A stretch of DNA of 64,000 bases. Origin: CAYYNP01 sp964472545 (GTDB lineage Bacteria > Planctomycetota > Planctomycetia > Pirellulales > Thermoguttaceae). The DNA lies in NCBI GenBank assembly GCA_964472545.1, contig CAYYNP010000012.1, forward strand, positions 7,630 to 71,629, given 5' to 3'. This document shows, in pieces, positions 1 through 7,610 of the stretch; the first letter of the stretch is position 1; each line of letters opens with the position of its first letter. The translations under genes were made by a program, and so were the position numbers. The notes under the pieces are model-generated. The model was not told where the DNA came from, made no database searches, and saw only the letters and a list, made by a program, of their open reading frames with translations.

Positions 1-214
1 AGATCAAGTCGGCCACGACCAGGGCCACGTCGGTGTGGCCGCTGACCGCCGTGCGATCGTCGGGGTCTTGGTCGTCGAGCAGGTAGACCGAGTACTTGGC
101 CGACGCGACGTCGGCCTGCACGATCGCCTGCGCGTCGCTGCCGACCACTCGGGCCATCAGCGTGGCCGAACCGTTGCGAAACGCCGTGCCGTGGATATCC
201 GCCGCGTCTGCCAT
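1..214 (-). CDS. Phage-cluster protein, C-terminus cut by window edge
   Basis: The first 71 residues read from an ATG at 214 and run off the left end without a stop. An AGGACAG stretch lies about 8 bases upstream of the ATG. The visible part begins MADAADIHGTAFRNGSAT and contains a beta-rich segment ending in an acidic LLDDQDPDD patch. I do not recognise the family. It is the last visible gene of the minus-strand capsid cluster and lies 26 bases after the LamG gene, so a virion or neck role is inferred from context only. Confidence 0.6.
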   Translation of the reverse strand, partial: MADAADIHGTAFRNGSATLMARVVGSDAQAIVQADVASAKYSVYLLDDQDPDDRTAVSGHTDVALVVADLI

Positions 215-240
215 CGATCTGTCCTACGTCGTGTTGTCGG

Positions 241-1065
241 TTAGAGGGTTTGGCCGGCTGCGGCGCCGGCAGCATGCAACTCGCCGGCCGCGGCCCCGGT
301 GTGCCACGCTTGCCCCTCGGCAACGCCGTACGGACCGCCCACGCCCGGAATCACACGCGGTACCCGGCGCGGCAGGCGAAAGGCGGCAAAGGGCTGCACG
401 TGGAGACGGGAAATCTCCGCGGCGCTCATGGCGTGGCCGTACAGCAGGAAGTAGTCGATCTGCCCTTCGAAGTAGTAAGTCGCCCCGCCGGTCACGTAGC
501 GGCCGAGACAGAGGTCTCCCTGGTGCAACAGGCCGTCGACGGCGTTGGTGTTTTCGGCAACCTGGATTCCGTTGCGGTACCAGCGGAAAGTGGCCCCGCG
601 AAGGGTCATCGCCCAGGACTCCCAGTCGGTCGAGGGCGTCACCGCCGAGTCGAACGTCCACTGGCCGTAGATGCGAAGCTGCACTCGATCGGAGGCAGTG
701 TGGTTGACGCGGATCGACCAGGTCCCGTCGTTCCCGACGGCAGCCGCACCGCGCGAGGCGATCCCGTCGAAGCTCGCCGCGTTTCCGCTCCATTTCATCC
801 GCCAGGCGATCGTACCGTCGGTGAAGTCGAGCGCGTCGTTCGAGTCCACGTTGACGTATTGATCGACGCCGTCGAGGTTCAACGCCCGGCCGTACGGCGA
901 GGTGATCCACGTCGGATCGTTGACCAGAGTGCCGTGATTGCCGAAGCGCGAGGCGTCGCGCGTCGCCGCACCGACTCCCTCGGGCAACAGCCAGGCGGCG
1001 CCAAGGCCTTTTCCCAGCGGGTGGCCGGTGTGCAGCGTCGGTCGATGGGGCTTGGAAAGGGGCAT
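241..1065 (-). CDS. LamG/concanavalin-like domain protein of the phage-like cluster
   Basis: This 274-residue protein starts at the ATG at 1065 (MPLSKPHRP); longer readings would come from translated short repeats upstream and are not believed. Residues about 20-220 look like a LamG/concanavalin-like jelly roll: GAAWLLPEG, the GRALNLDGVDQYVNV strand, then DWESWAMTLRG, FRWYRNGIQV and YFEGQIDYFLLYGHAMSAAEI, the usual closing signature of these domains. No signal peptide is visible. LamG domains in phage structural clusters are often fibre or decoration adhesins, so glycan binding on the virion is the inference. The tail is Ala/Gly-rich and probably disordered. The 125-base gap upstream (1066-1190) holds short CGGTATGCGGTAGG-type repeats. 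Confidence 0.75.
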   Translation of the reverse strand: MPLSKPHRPTLHTGHPLGKGLGAAWLLPEGVGAATRDASRFGNHGTLVNDPTWITSPYGRALNLDGVDQYVNVDSNDALDFTDGTIAWRMKWSGNAASFDGIASRGAAAVGNDGTWSIRVNHTASDRVQLRIYGQWTFDSAVTPSTDWESWAMTLRGATFRWYRNGIQVAENTNAVDGLLHQGDLCLGRYVTGGATYYFEGQIDYFLLYGHAMSAAEISRLHVQPFAAFRLPRRVPRVIPGVGGPYGVAEGQAWHTGAAAGELHAAGAAAGQTL

Positions 1066-1190
1066 GAGTCGGTATGCGGTAGGCGGTATGCGGTATGCAG
1101 TAGGGAGTAGGGAGCGCGGCGGTATGGCGTAAGGCTGCTTGGGCAGAAGGCAGAGCGAGGAATCCGTGAAGTCCGCTTGCCGCCTACTGC

Positions 1191-1664
1191 CTACTCCACC
1201 CCGTGATAGACGCCCATGTAGTGCACGTCGTGATTGGCCGGCGTGGCATCGAGCGTCGAGTTGCTCTCGTTGTCGAAGACCAGCGTCCAGTTCCTCGGCA
1301 ACGCGCCGCCGAAGACCGTCGCGACGCTCAAGGGGCCGAACTCGAACGTGGTGGCGCCGGCGTCGGTGGCGATGCGGGCGAGATGCATGAGGTTGTCGGC
1401 TTCGCCGGCGTAGGCGGCGTCGCTGCCGGAGCAGTCGCCGCCGTAGGTCGTGCCGCCGTCGGCCGACGCGGCCACGTAGACGTCGACGTAGTCGCCGGCC
1501 CCCGAGCCCGCGCCGGTCTTGATCTTGCCGCCGACCAGGGCGTCGGTGAACAGGTCGCTGCTGTTGTCGACCGCCGCAGCCTGCCGCCATGCGGCGTCGG
1601 CCAGGCTGGCCAGCGTGACCGTGATTGTCGTGCTGGCGCCGTACTTATGTTTCACGTTGGCCAC
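1191..1664 (-). CDS. Small phage structural candidate downstream of the capsid gene
   Basis: This 157-residue protein starts at the GTG at 1664 (VANVKHKYGAS), chosen because GGAGA lies about 9 bases upstream and because the longer reading frame runs back through the palindrome array and then out of frame over the capsid gene. The protein is rich in beta-type stretches (TITVTLASL, DYVDVYVAASADGGTTYG, NWTLVFDNESNSTLDATP) and ends HYMGVYHGVE. There is no signal peptide or membrane segment. I do not recognise a named family. The position directly after the major capsid gene suggests a neck, head-completion or tail component, by synteny only. Confidence 0.6.
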   Translation of the reverse strand: MANVKHKYGASTTITVTLASLADAAWRQAAAVDNSSDLFTDALVGGKIKTGAGSGAGDYVDVYVAASADGGTTYGGDCSGSDAAYAGEADNLMHLARIATDAGATTFEFGPLSVATVFGGALPRNWTLVFDNESNSTLDATPANHDVHYMGVYHGVE

Positions 1665-1706
1665 TTGGTTGGTCTCCAGTTTGGCAAGATGGCTGAGATC
1701 ATCACT

Positions 1707-1824
1707 CGTTACCAAGCTCCAGCTTGGTAACGCAACGTCCGCCAAGCTCTGCTTGGCTCCTTCGGCGACGCCCTTCGAAGCGGAGCTTCGAGGAGTCCCG
1801 TTCCCAAGCCGGAGCTTGGGAACG
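1707..1824. repeat. Array of four palindromes, CAAGCT REP-like family
   Basis: Four inverted repeats fill most of the gap between the capsid gene and the next gene. At 1707-1732, CGTTACCAAGCT and its exact complement flank a CC spacer. At 1741-1757, GCCAAGC-TCT-GCTTGGC. At about 1773-1792, TCGAAGC pairs with GCTTCGA. At 1799-1824, CGTTCCCAAGC pairs with GCTTGGGAACG. The first and last share the CGTTNCCAAGC arm, so they look like copies of one element. Such arrays resemble REP sequences that are usually intergenic. A terminator or processing role after the capsid gene is possible but no T-tract is present. Confidence 0.8.
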
Positions 1825-1843
1825 AGAATCCCAAGGGACGCGC

Positions 1844-3022
1844 CTACGCCGTGCCGTCGCTCTTGACGACGTAGCGGGGGTTGATCACCGCGGCGGCGCC
1901 GCGCTCGCTGGCCTTGAACCGCACCAGGATGTCCTGGTTGAACTCGGCCTCGCTGTTCGGCGGCGATTGGGTGACCGTGATCGGCCAGTTCTCCATGTAG
2001 GCAAAGGCCTTGCGGAAATCGCCGATGAACCACCATTTCTTGGCGGCCGCAGCCGCCGTACCCGAGGCGATAATCCGCCGATAGGCCAGCCGGCTCTCGG
2101 CCACCGTGTAGTTGCCCAGCGGGTTGGCCGCGGTGGTCGCCGTTTCGGCGCTGGCGGCCGTGTAGGTGATCTCGGCGGCGTTGAACACGCGATGTGCCGC
2201 GTGCCGATAGGCGGGCATCACCAGCACGGTGGTGGCCCCGATCAGCACCGGTTCGCTGGTGTTCGGATCGAGGATGTCGGCAAAGAGTTGCTCGGCGGCG
2301 TCGACGTCCGTCCAATCGATCAACTCGTCGGTCGTGGCGTTGATCCAATCGCCGTCGGGCGCCACGCCGGTGCCGTTGGCGCTGTAAGTGTTGTAGTCGG
2401 TGCCCTTCCACTTGTAGTTGTTGGTCGCGCCGATCAACAGGTCGAGCAGCCGCTTCTCCTTGTTCAGCCCCAGCACTTCGCCGACCTCGGCCGCCCGTTG
2501 CAGCACCAGGTGAGTGCGGTCGAAGAAGACGGCCTCTTTGGTGACCGGCACGATGAACCCGCGCTTGGTCGTTTGCGGCGTCTCGATGTAGTCTTCGGCG
2601 AAACCCAAGTTGGGATACGGCATGCCGGGCTGCACCTCGGCCACGTCGTCGCTAACGCGTCCCACGCCGGGGATTTTCTCGCCGTCGAGCCGGGTGGGCA
2701 CGGTGTCGACCAGCTTCGAGACTACGAACGCCTCTTGCGTGTAGGCTTCGAGAATCCTCGACTGCACGATCTGCCCGGTGATGTTGGAAAAGGCCGTCAC
2801 GTCGACGCCGTCGCCGGCTTCGGTCAACTGGGCGCCGCCGCTGCGGGGGTCCATCTGCCGCACGCGTTCACCGCCGATGGTCGCCTCGGCCAATTCCCGC
2901 AGGCTGAAATCTTCCGGCTTCAGGTCGCCCCCTTGCAGGGCCTCGTTCAAATGGCGAACGGTCTTCTCCGGTCCGTTCGCTTCGTACATGCGTCGCAATT
3001 CGCGATATTTGATCGCTCTCAC
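1844..3022 (-). CDS. Phage-like major capsid protein
   Basis: This 392-residue protein starts at the GTG at 3022 with AAGGAG 8 bases upstream; the 50 residues upstream are a translated palindrome repeat and are rejected. The order and content fit an HK97-type or related major head protein: an N-terminal helical delta-like segment (RELRRMYEANG through about residue 60), then a beta-rich core with VPVTKEAVFFDRTHLVLQRA and GEVLGLNKEKRLLDLLIG around the middle (typical of phage major capsid proteins of the Mu-like or P22-like style), and a C-terminal NQDILVRFKASERGAAAVINP strand-turn. It lies downstream of a prohead protease and a decoration protein, the standard head-gene order. The exact capsid subfamily is not certain. 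Confidence 0.8.
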   Translation of the reverse strand: MRAIKYRELRRMYEANGPEKTVRHLNEALQGGDLKPEDFSLRELAEATIGGERVRQMDPRSGGAQLTEAGDGVDVTAFSNITGQIVQSRILEAYTQEAFVVSKLVDTVPTRLDGEKIPGVGRVSDDVAEVQPGMPYPNLGFAEDYIETPQTTKRGFIVPVTKEAVFFDRTHLVLQRAAEVGEVLGLNKEKRLLDLLIGATNNYKWKGTDYNTYSANGTGVAPDGDWINATTDELIDWTDVDAAEQLFADILDPNTSEPVLIGATTVLVMPAYRHAAHRVFNAAEITYTAASAETATTAANPLGNYTVAESRLAYRRIIASGTAAAAAKKWWFIGDFRKAFAYMENWPITVTQSPPNSEAEFNQDILVRFKASERGAAAVINPRYVVKSDGTA

Positions 3023-3102
3023 GTTATCGTCTCCTTCGTTTGGATGGTTGCGAAATCGGGTTGCCGTGGGCATGGCCGGATGCGTGTCAAACACGGAACT
3101 TC

Positions 3103-3179
3103 GGGTGCCATGCCCACGCAAGCGTGGGCATGTTGACCGCGGCTTCCGGCATGCCCACGCAAGCGTGGGCATGGCACCC
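3103..3179. repeat. REPIN-like pair, GGGTGCCATGCCCACG family
   Basis: Two palindromes (GCCCACGCAAGCGTGGGC core in each) face each other about 25 bases apart. The outside ends are GGGTGCCATG and CATGGCACCC, so the whole unit is itself an inverted repeat. The same architecture occurs at 61004-61079, and a single palindrome of the family at 4876-4911. It lies between the decoration and capsid genes, and its translation creates a spurious N-terminal extension (MPTLAWACR) on the capsid reading frame. Confidence 0.85.
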
Positions 3180-3197
3180 GGCCATCTTGGTTTGCTG

Positions 3198-3683
3198 CTA
3201 CACGCCGCTGGGGCTGCTGCCTTCGATGCCGCCGGTCATCACGGTGGAGCGGACGTCGACCAACACGCTGGTCGTGGCGGCGGCTTCCCGTTTGGCCACC
3301 CGGCCGATGGCGTAGACGCTGCTGGCGACCGAGGCGACCTGCTGGTCGAGCAGGGCGTCGCCGCCGGCGTTTTCGTCGGCGCCGATCAGGTCGCCCAGTT
3401 CAAAGGTGCCGCTGGGGCAATCCATCTCGAACACCCCGGTGGTGGCCACGCGGATTGGCGACGTGTCGCCGCTGCGGCTGCGTTGCATGGCCACGCCCAG
3501 GAATCCGTCGGCGAAGGTCTCTTGGTTGGCCGTCTCCGAGCCTTGGTCGGTCTGGTCGGAGGCCGGCTTGGCGTCGTCGGTATCTTGCCAGAGCAGGTCG
3601 CCGATCTCGATCACCGTGGCCGAATCGACCGCCGCCACCACGGGGTTGGTGTCCCCGTATCGCCATCGCATTTTGTCGCTCAT
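3198..3683 (-). CDS. Head decoration/DUF2190-like small virion protein
   Basis: This 161-residue protein starts at the ATG at 3683 with AGGAGAG about 8 bases upstream. It is Ala/Gly/Val-rich with regularly spaced beta segments: TVIEIGDLLWQDT near residue 25, ADGFLGVAMQRS, IRVATTGVFEMDCP, FELGDLIGADENAGG and ASSVYAIGRVAKREAAATT. That pattern, with a value-plus-control layout, resembles DUF2190/decoration proteins that cap phage heads. It sits between the prohead protease and the major capsid gene, exactly where decoration proteins are found. The assignment rests on length, composition and synteny. Confidence 0.65.
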   Translation of the reverse strand: MSDKMRWRYGDTNPVVAAVDSATVIEIGDLLWQDTDDAKPASDQTDQGSETANQETFADGFLGVAMQRSRSGDTSPIRVATTGVFEMDCPSGTFELGDLIGADENAGGDALLDQQVASVASSVYAIGRVAKREAAATTSVLVDVRSTVMTGGIEGSSPSGV

Positions 3684-3765
3684 TCTGTCTCTCTCCTGGA
3701 ATCAGGATTGGGGGTTCTGGATTATTGGTCTTGGGGAGTCGTGAACCTTCGCTCACGCGGGCGGT

Positions 3766-4734
3766 CTACGTAATGGCCTCGACGAAGGCCTTGGTATCGG
3801 TGCGTTCGGTACGGCCGAAGACGTGCTGGTCTCGCGAAAGCGGCCGGCCGTCGGATGCTCCGGATTCGCTTCGGCGGGCCGAGAGACTCCGCACCAATTG
3901 GGCCCGCTCTTCGATCAACTCGCGTACGGCCTTTTCGTCAGCGGCGGTCAATAACGATTCGAGGAACCGGTCGCCGAGTACGGCCGCGTGTGGTTTGCCC
4001 GTCGACGGGCCGTCCGTCCAGGCGTCGTCCGCATCGGGTTGCGGCAGCCGGAATTCGCACAGCGTGCGGCGAATCAACTGCCGCCGTTGCTGCTGCGTTT
4101 CCCGGGCGGAAAGCCGTTGGACTTCCTCCCGCAATCGCCCGATCTCCGCGGCCTGCTCGCGGCAGAGCGCTTCGACCAGCCGAGGATGGTCGCGCCGCAG
4201 CGTGTCGACGGTCAGATTCTCATCCGCCGGATCGGCCTCGTCGCGTGCCTTCGACTCGAACAAACCCCGCGTCGTGGCCGGATCGGCCACCAGATCGACG
4301 CTCTGCACCTTGGTGATCGCCTCGACCACCACGTTCTCGCCGCGGCGTGCGGTCCGTGCCTGCACGTTGTGCGAAAAGCCGACGTTCTCCGGGGCGTGTT
4401 CGGCGTCCCAGAGGAGCTGCTCGGCCAGGGCGTGCTTGGGGTTGAAGTGGAAGTCGGCAAACAGGCCTTCTCCCGGGCGGACCGCCACGCTGCGAATCAC
4501 GCCGATGCGGTCGCGATAGTCGCGCGGTGCGTTCGGATTGCCCTTTGGATGGTTCACGTTCACCTTGGCGTCTTCGTAGAGCGTGGCGGCCTGTTTGAGC
4601 GTCTCGGGCAAGTAGGCCCGGCCGTTGCGGCTGCGCAGCCCGAGGATTTTGGCCCCGCGGATCACGCCCGCCTGCCGATCGACGCGCATCGCCACGCCGC
4701 GCGAGTCGCAGAACTCCTGGAGCGTTTCAGTCAT
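3766..4734 (-). CDS. Prohead protease with C-terminal coiled-coil (scaffold-like)
   Basis: This 322-residue protein starts at the ATG at 4734 with GGAAGGAG 6 bases upstream. Residues 1-160 look like a phage prohead serine protease: GAKILGLRSRNGRAY, then VNVNHPKG with a candidate catalytic His at about 62, IGVIRSVAVRPGEGLFADF, and VGFSHNVQAR with a candidate Ser at about 121, followed by the EAITKVQSVDLVADPATTRG signature seen in these proteases. Residues about 185-235 are a charged coiled coil (EIGRLREEVQRLSARETQQQRR), as in protease-scaffold fusions. The role would be head maturation: cleaving scaffold or capsid N-terminus. Adjacent decoration and capsid genes support this. Confidence 0.8.
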   Translation of the reverse strand: MTETLQEFCDSRGVAMRVDRQAGVIRGAKILGLRSRNGRAYLPETLKQAATLYEDAKVNVNHPKGNPNAPRDYRDRIGVIRSVAVRPGEGLFADFHFNPKHALAEQLLWDAEHAPENVGFSHNVQARTARRGENVVVEAITKVQSVDLVADPATTRGLFESKARDEADPADENLTVDTLRRDHPRLVEALCREQAAEIGRLREEVQRLSARETQQQRRQLIRRTLCEFRLPQPDADDAWTDGPSTGKPHAAVLGDRFLESLLTAADEKAVRELIEERAQLVRSLSARRSESGASDGRPLSRDQHVFGRTERTDTKAFVEAIT

Positions 4735-4875
4735 CGCGTCTCCTTCCTGATTGGTCACAAGAACGAAAAAAAGCCCGCCGTGAACCGTGCGGTTCGCGGT
4801 GGGCTCAGGCAGATACCCGAGGCGACTCGGGCCCTACCGAATACCGACGTAGTGTTCTGTCAATCTCAGATCTTG

Positions 4876-4911
4876 GGGTGCCATGTCCACGCCAGCGTGG
4901 GCATGGCACCC
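4876..4911. repeat. Single palindrome of the GGGTGCCATG family
   Basis: GGGTGCCATG and CATGGCACCC flank an imperfect CCACGCCAGCGTGG core. It is a one-palindrome relative of the pairs at 3103-3179 and 61004-61079. The bases just left of it (GTGTTCTGTCAATCT) resemble those left of the 61 kb copy (GTGCTCTGTCAAGC), so the repeated unit is longer than the palindrome itself. Confidence 0.75.
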
Positions 4912-4936
4912 GCTGTTGCCGTGTGCGCCGGCGGCA

Positions 4937-5119
4937 CTATCGCTCGACGCGTTCCACCCGTCGGCGGATGTGCTGGATCGTCCCGTCTTGCACGCTCAGT
5001 TCGACCGAGGCCGTACCGAAGAAGCCTCGCTTAAGTGCTTCTGCGAGGATTTCCGCCAGCGCCGTTTCGAGCTGCGCCACTTTCCTCGCGTTGCCGGTCG
5101 TTTTCGCGTGCGTCATCAT
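4937..5119 (-). CDS. DUF2292/YezD-like small protein
   Basis: This 60-residue protein has tandem ATGs at 5119 and 5116 and no clear ribosome site. Its second half, LKRGFFGTASVELSVQDG followed by TIQHIRRR, matches the layout of the DUF2292/YezD family (a Gly-Ser/Ala turn, a hydrophobic strand, QDG, then a strand and a basic end). The N-terminal half is helical (VAQLETALAEILAEAL). The function of the family is not established. Its place in a phage-like head cluster, between a GNAT-like gene and the prohead protease, is uncommon as far as I know. Confidence 0.65.
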   Translation of the reverse strand: MMTHAKTTGNARKVAQLETALAEILAEALKRGFFGTASVELSVQDGTIQHIRRRVERVER

Positions 5120-5200
5120 TGGGCACTACGATACGAAAAGACGGTCCTATTTTCAAGCGTTCTTTTTGGGCCATCTTGCGATGCGCGACTACGGTCTTCG

Positions 5201-5788
5201 TCATGTGGGCGGATACTCTCGGAGGCGCGCCCGAACGTACCGGTCGAACGTCCTGCGCGATCGGCTTCCGTCGGCCACGTCGAACACCACGTCGATCCGC
5301 TGGCCGTGGTCTCTCCACCATCGCCGGCCGGTTTCGGAACGCATCAACTCCAGCACGGTCTGCGCTCCGTCGAGCGCCGACGGGAGATTCCTTCTCAACG
5401 TCCCGGGCAACGGACCGTCGAACCCGAATCGGGGCCAGGTATAGTAGCCGTTTTCGTCCTCGCGGCGGCCGGCGGTGGCTTCGATCGACGTGACGCCGAG
5501 CGCCAGGGCATTCTGCAACTGGCGATGGAAGATCTGCAACCCCAGCCCTTTTCGTCGCATGCTTTGCACGTGTACGTGGAACCCGACGATCTTCGTTATC
5601 ACGTCGAGCCCGCGGCGCCAGAGCACGACGATCAGTCGAAAGCACGCGTCTAGCGGATCGCTGACGTCGATATAAAGTCCATGGCCGAAGGTGCCCGCAT
5701 TGACCGCGGCCCGATCCGGTGCGCCGGCCAGGCCCGCCAGTTCCGCCGGTCGTAGTCGCCGCCCGAAGAGTCCCCGCGCGATCCGCAT
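5201..5788 (-). CDS. GNAT-fold-like protein of the phage-like cluster
   Basis: The preferred start is the ATG at 5788 (MRIARGLFG; GAGGAAGATGAGG upstream), giving 195 residues; an ATG at 5893 would add 35 residues that translate a palindromic repeat (5819-5876) and is less likely. Around residue 78 there is RRKGLG, matching the Q/R-x-x-G-x-G acetyl-CoA loop of GNAT acetyltransferases, preceded by the strand VITKIVGFHVHV and followed by a helix and the strand VTSIEATAGR, then GYYTWPRFGF. The C-terminus (DVADGSRSRRTFDRYVRARLREYPP) is basic. The substrate is unknown. It is the first gene of the minus-strand virion cluster, a position normally held by terminase or portal genes. Confidence 0.6.
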   Translation of the reverse strand: MRIARGLFGRRLRPAELAGLAGAPDRAAVNAGTFGHGLYIDVSDPLDACFRLIVVLWRRGLDVITKIVGFHVHVQSMRRKGLGLQIFHRQLQNALALGVTSIEATAGRREDENGYYTWPRFGFDGPLPGTLRRNLPSALDGAQTVLELMRSETGRRWWRDHGQRIDVVFDVADGSRSRRTFDRYVRARLREYPPT

Positions 5789-5818
5789 CACCTCATCTTC
5801 CTCGCCACAAGAAAAGGC

Positions 5819-5876
5819 GACCTCGGCCCTGCTTCGTGCCGGCCACAGTTTGGCCGGAAGCCCCGTAGCCGAGGTC
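5819..5876. repeat. Nested palindrome (GACCTCGGC...GCCGAGGTC)
   Basis: The outer arms GACCTCGGC (5819-5827) and GCCGAGGTC (5868-5876) enclose an inner pair CCGGCCA (5839-5845) and TGGCCGG (5851-5857). It lies upstream of the preferred start of the GNAT-like gene. It is REP-like in size and lacks a T-tract, so a terminator is not favoured. Confidence 0.75.
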
Positions 5877-5976
5877 ACGGCCGGGTTCATCACCGAGTTC
5901 GATCAGGGAGCAAAGTGGTCTCATCAAAGATGCGGCCTGTACACGTCGACAGGCGTACAGGGAGTTTAGCTCGGCG

Positions 5977-6103
5977 CGGTGACAGCCAACTGTCACCGTG
6001 TTGGGAATTGCCCCAAGAAACAGAACGCGGGGTGACAGCTTGGTGTCACTCGACGGAGAAACGACGCCGACCGAAGGCCCGCGCGGTGACGGCTAGCTGT
6101 CAC
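5977..6103. repeat. Three evenly spaced GTGACA-N6-TGTCAC palindromes
   Basis: Copies lie at 5979-5996 (with perfect 9-base arms CGGTGACAG/CTGTCACCG from 5977 to 5998), 6032-6049 and 6086-6103. Each is 18 bases: GTGACA, six variable bases, TGTCAC, with one mismatch in the third arm (GTGACG). Starts are 53 and 54 bases apart, close to five helical turns. They could be operators for a dimeric regulator, binding sites of a replication or segregation protein, or another REP family. Confidence 0.8.
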
Positions 6104-6182
6104 ACCGGCCTACCCTTGCGGATACGAAGTGTGGTAGACTGACTCGCGTTGCGTCGAAACGCCGCTTGGCGGAAGGACCCTA

Positions 6183-7268
6183 ATGGAAGACCGGCCGACG
6201 AAACCCGCCGCGAAACGCCGTTGGTATCGCCTCACGCCCGACCGATTCCTGATCGGCCTGCTGGCAACCGAGGGCACGTTGCTGCTCTCGGAGCAGTTTC
6301 GCTGGTTCCCCTTCAACGAACACAAGGGCTGGACCGTGCTGATCGCCGTGGCCGGCGTGTGCGCGGCCTTGTTGCTGATGATGCTCTGGTTCGCCGCCGG
6401 CCTGCTGCTTCGCCGCCGTTTCCAGTTCAGCCTCCGCTCGCTGCTGGTGCTGGTCGTGGTGGTGGCCGTGCCGTGTAGTTGGATGGCGGTGAAGCTGCAG
6501 GAGGCGAAGAGGCAGAGGGAGACCGTGTACGCACTTTGGCAGGCCGACGCGGTAGTACTCTACGATTGCGAAATAGCTGTCGATGGTTCACCCTCACCCG
6601 GCACGGAACCGGCTGATCCCGAGTGGTTGTGGCGTTTCTTGGGCATCGATTTCTTTTGCGATGCCGTCGTCGTTGCCGACCACTTCAGCTTCCCCCGCGG
6701 TATGAACGAGTTGAATGACCGTCTTCGACAGTCGGGATTCCCGCCCGCTGATGCGAGTCCCTTTCCCCCTGGCACACTCGGGGACGAAGATGTGGCGGAT
6801 GTACGGAAGCTCGCCAGACTGAGGGAATTGTGGCTCGCACATTCGGCACTATCTGACACCGGATTGGCGCAACTGGCCGGGCTAAGCCATATCGACTATT
6901 TGGAACTCGGCGGTACGCAGATTACGGATGCGGGTCTAGAACACTTGCGTGAGATGAGCCGTCTTGAGGTCCTGGACCTGAACGAGACTCGCATCAGAGA
7001 CGACGGACTCGCGTATCTGAGCGACCTGCCGAGCCTGAGATCGTTGATTCTGGCCGACACGGAAGTGAACGACGCGGGGCTGGAACATCTTGGGAGATCG
7101 GCCAGCCTGCAAGCCGTCGACCTTTCGAACACCCAAATCACGGACGCGGGCCTGGAACACCTCAAACGGCTTTCCAGCCTTCAGTTCCTGGAGTTGGAGA
7201 ACACCGACGTGACCGAAGAGGGTATCGCCGGGCTCAAGCAGGTATTGCCGGCATGCGAGATTCGTTAA
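6183..7268 (+). CDS. Membrane protein with C-terminal leucine-rich repeats
   Basis: This 361-residue protein has GGAAGGA 6 bases before its ATG. Three hydrophobic segments lie at about residues 18-32, 48-70 and 80-100, the last being the FSLRSLLVLVVVVAV stretch that is common in planctomycete membrane proteins (a similar FSLRTLFAISAIFAL occurs in the 50.7 kb gene). Residues about 205-355 are five to six leucine-rich repeats of roughly 24 residues, with the LELGGTQITDAGLEHL / LDLNETRIRDDGLAYL / VDLSNTQITDAGLEHL pattern of the bacterial cysteine-containing-like or TLR-like class. A protein-binding role at the membrane is inferred. It stands alone and faces away from the phage-like cluster. Confidence 0.8.
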   Translation: MEDRPTKPAAKRRWYRLTPDRFLIGLLATEGTLLLSEQFRWFPFNEHKGWTVLIAVAGVCAALLLMMLWFAAGLLLRRRFQFSLRSLLVLVVVVAVPCSWMAVKLQEAKRQRETVYALWQADAVVLYDCEIAVDGSPSPGTEPADPEWLWRFLGIDFFCDAVVVADHFSFPRGMNELNDRLRQSGFPPADASPFPPGTLGDEDVADVRKLARLRELWLAHSALSDTGLAQLAGLSHIDYLELGGTQITDAGLEHLREMSRLEVLDLNETRIRDDGLAYLSDLPSLRSLILADTEVNDAGLEHLGRSASLQAVDLSNTQITDAGLEHLKRLSSLQFLELENTDVTEEGIAGLKQVLPACEIR

Positions 7269-7610
7269 GGCGTCTCCCGTATCGCCGCAGGCGGCTCGGC
7301 ACATCGAAGTTTCAGAATCCGGGAATAACCACCTGCGGCGCATCCGAAGATACGGATGGCAGGCCGGCCCGGCGATAATTGGGCCGGCGGTTGTTCTCGG
7401 CACGATGGTGCGTGCCTTTCCAGTCCTAGTCTGCGCTCGGTTCTCGCGATTGGGTGCCACTGGCTGCTTGCCAGCCAGTGTCTCGGTCGAGGTCTGGGCT
7501 AATGTTGCACTGGCTGACAAGCAGCCAGTGGCACCCACACACGGGTCGTTGGCTATGCGTGCGCGCCGTGACCGAGCGCGAGCGATCACTTCTGACAGGA
7601 GCCTATCACA
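7269..7610. other. Intergenic region with a REPIN-like element
   Basis: 342 bases without a gene. The first third has a hairpin-prone GCCGCAGGCGG / CCACCTGCGGCGC pair after the LRR gene. The middle contains the REPIN-like unit at 7451-7537. The final 70 bases would carry the promoter of the next gene; an AGGAG lies 10 bases before its ATG. Confidence 0.65.
7451..7537. repeat. REPIN-like element, GGGTGCCACTGGCTGCTTG family
   Basis: Left arm GGGTGCCACTGGCTGCTTG with an internal CTGGC-N-GCCAG hairpin and right arm CAAGCAGCCAGTGGCACCC are near-perfect complements about 30 bases apart. This family differs in sequence from the other palindromes of the window but has the same head-to-head architecture. 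Confidence 0.85.

Larger units (their letters stand above)
5789..6182. other. Intergenic region at the phage cluster boundary
   Basis: This 394-base gap separates divergent genes, the minus-strand phage-like cluster and the plus-strand LRR gene. It holds the nested palindrome at 5819-5876 and three evenly spaced GTGACA-type palindromes at 5977-6103. No open reading frame in it is credible. Promoters for both directions must lie here, but I cannot assign -35/-10 boxes with confidence. Confidence 0.7.

Noticed and set aside
1707..1824. Possible CRISPR-like array
   Set aside because: The repeats are palindromes of different sequence and spacing without unique spacers of constant length, and no cas genes are present.
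3023..3172. N-terminal extension of the capsid frame (MPTLAWACR...)
   Set aside because: It translates the palindrome pair at 3103-3179; the GTG at 3022 has a good AAGGAG site.
5977..6103. Possible CRISPR or integron attachment array
   Set aside because: Only three short palindromes, with no integrase or cas gene nearby.
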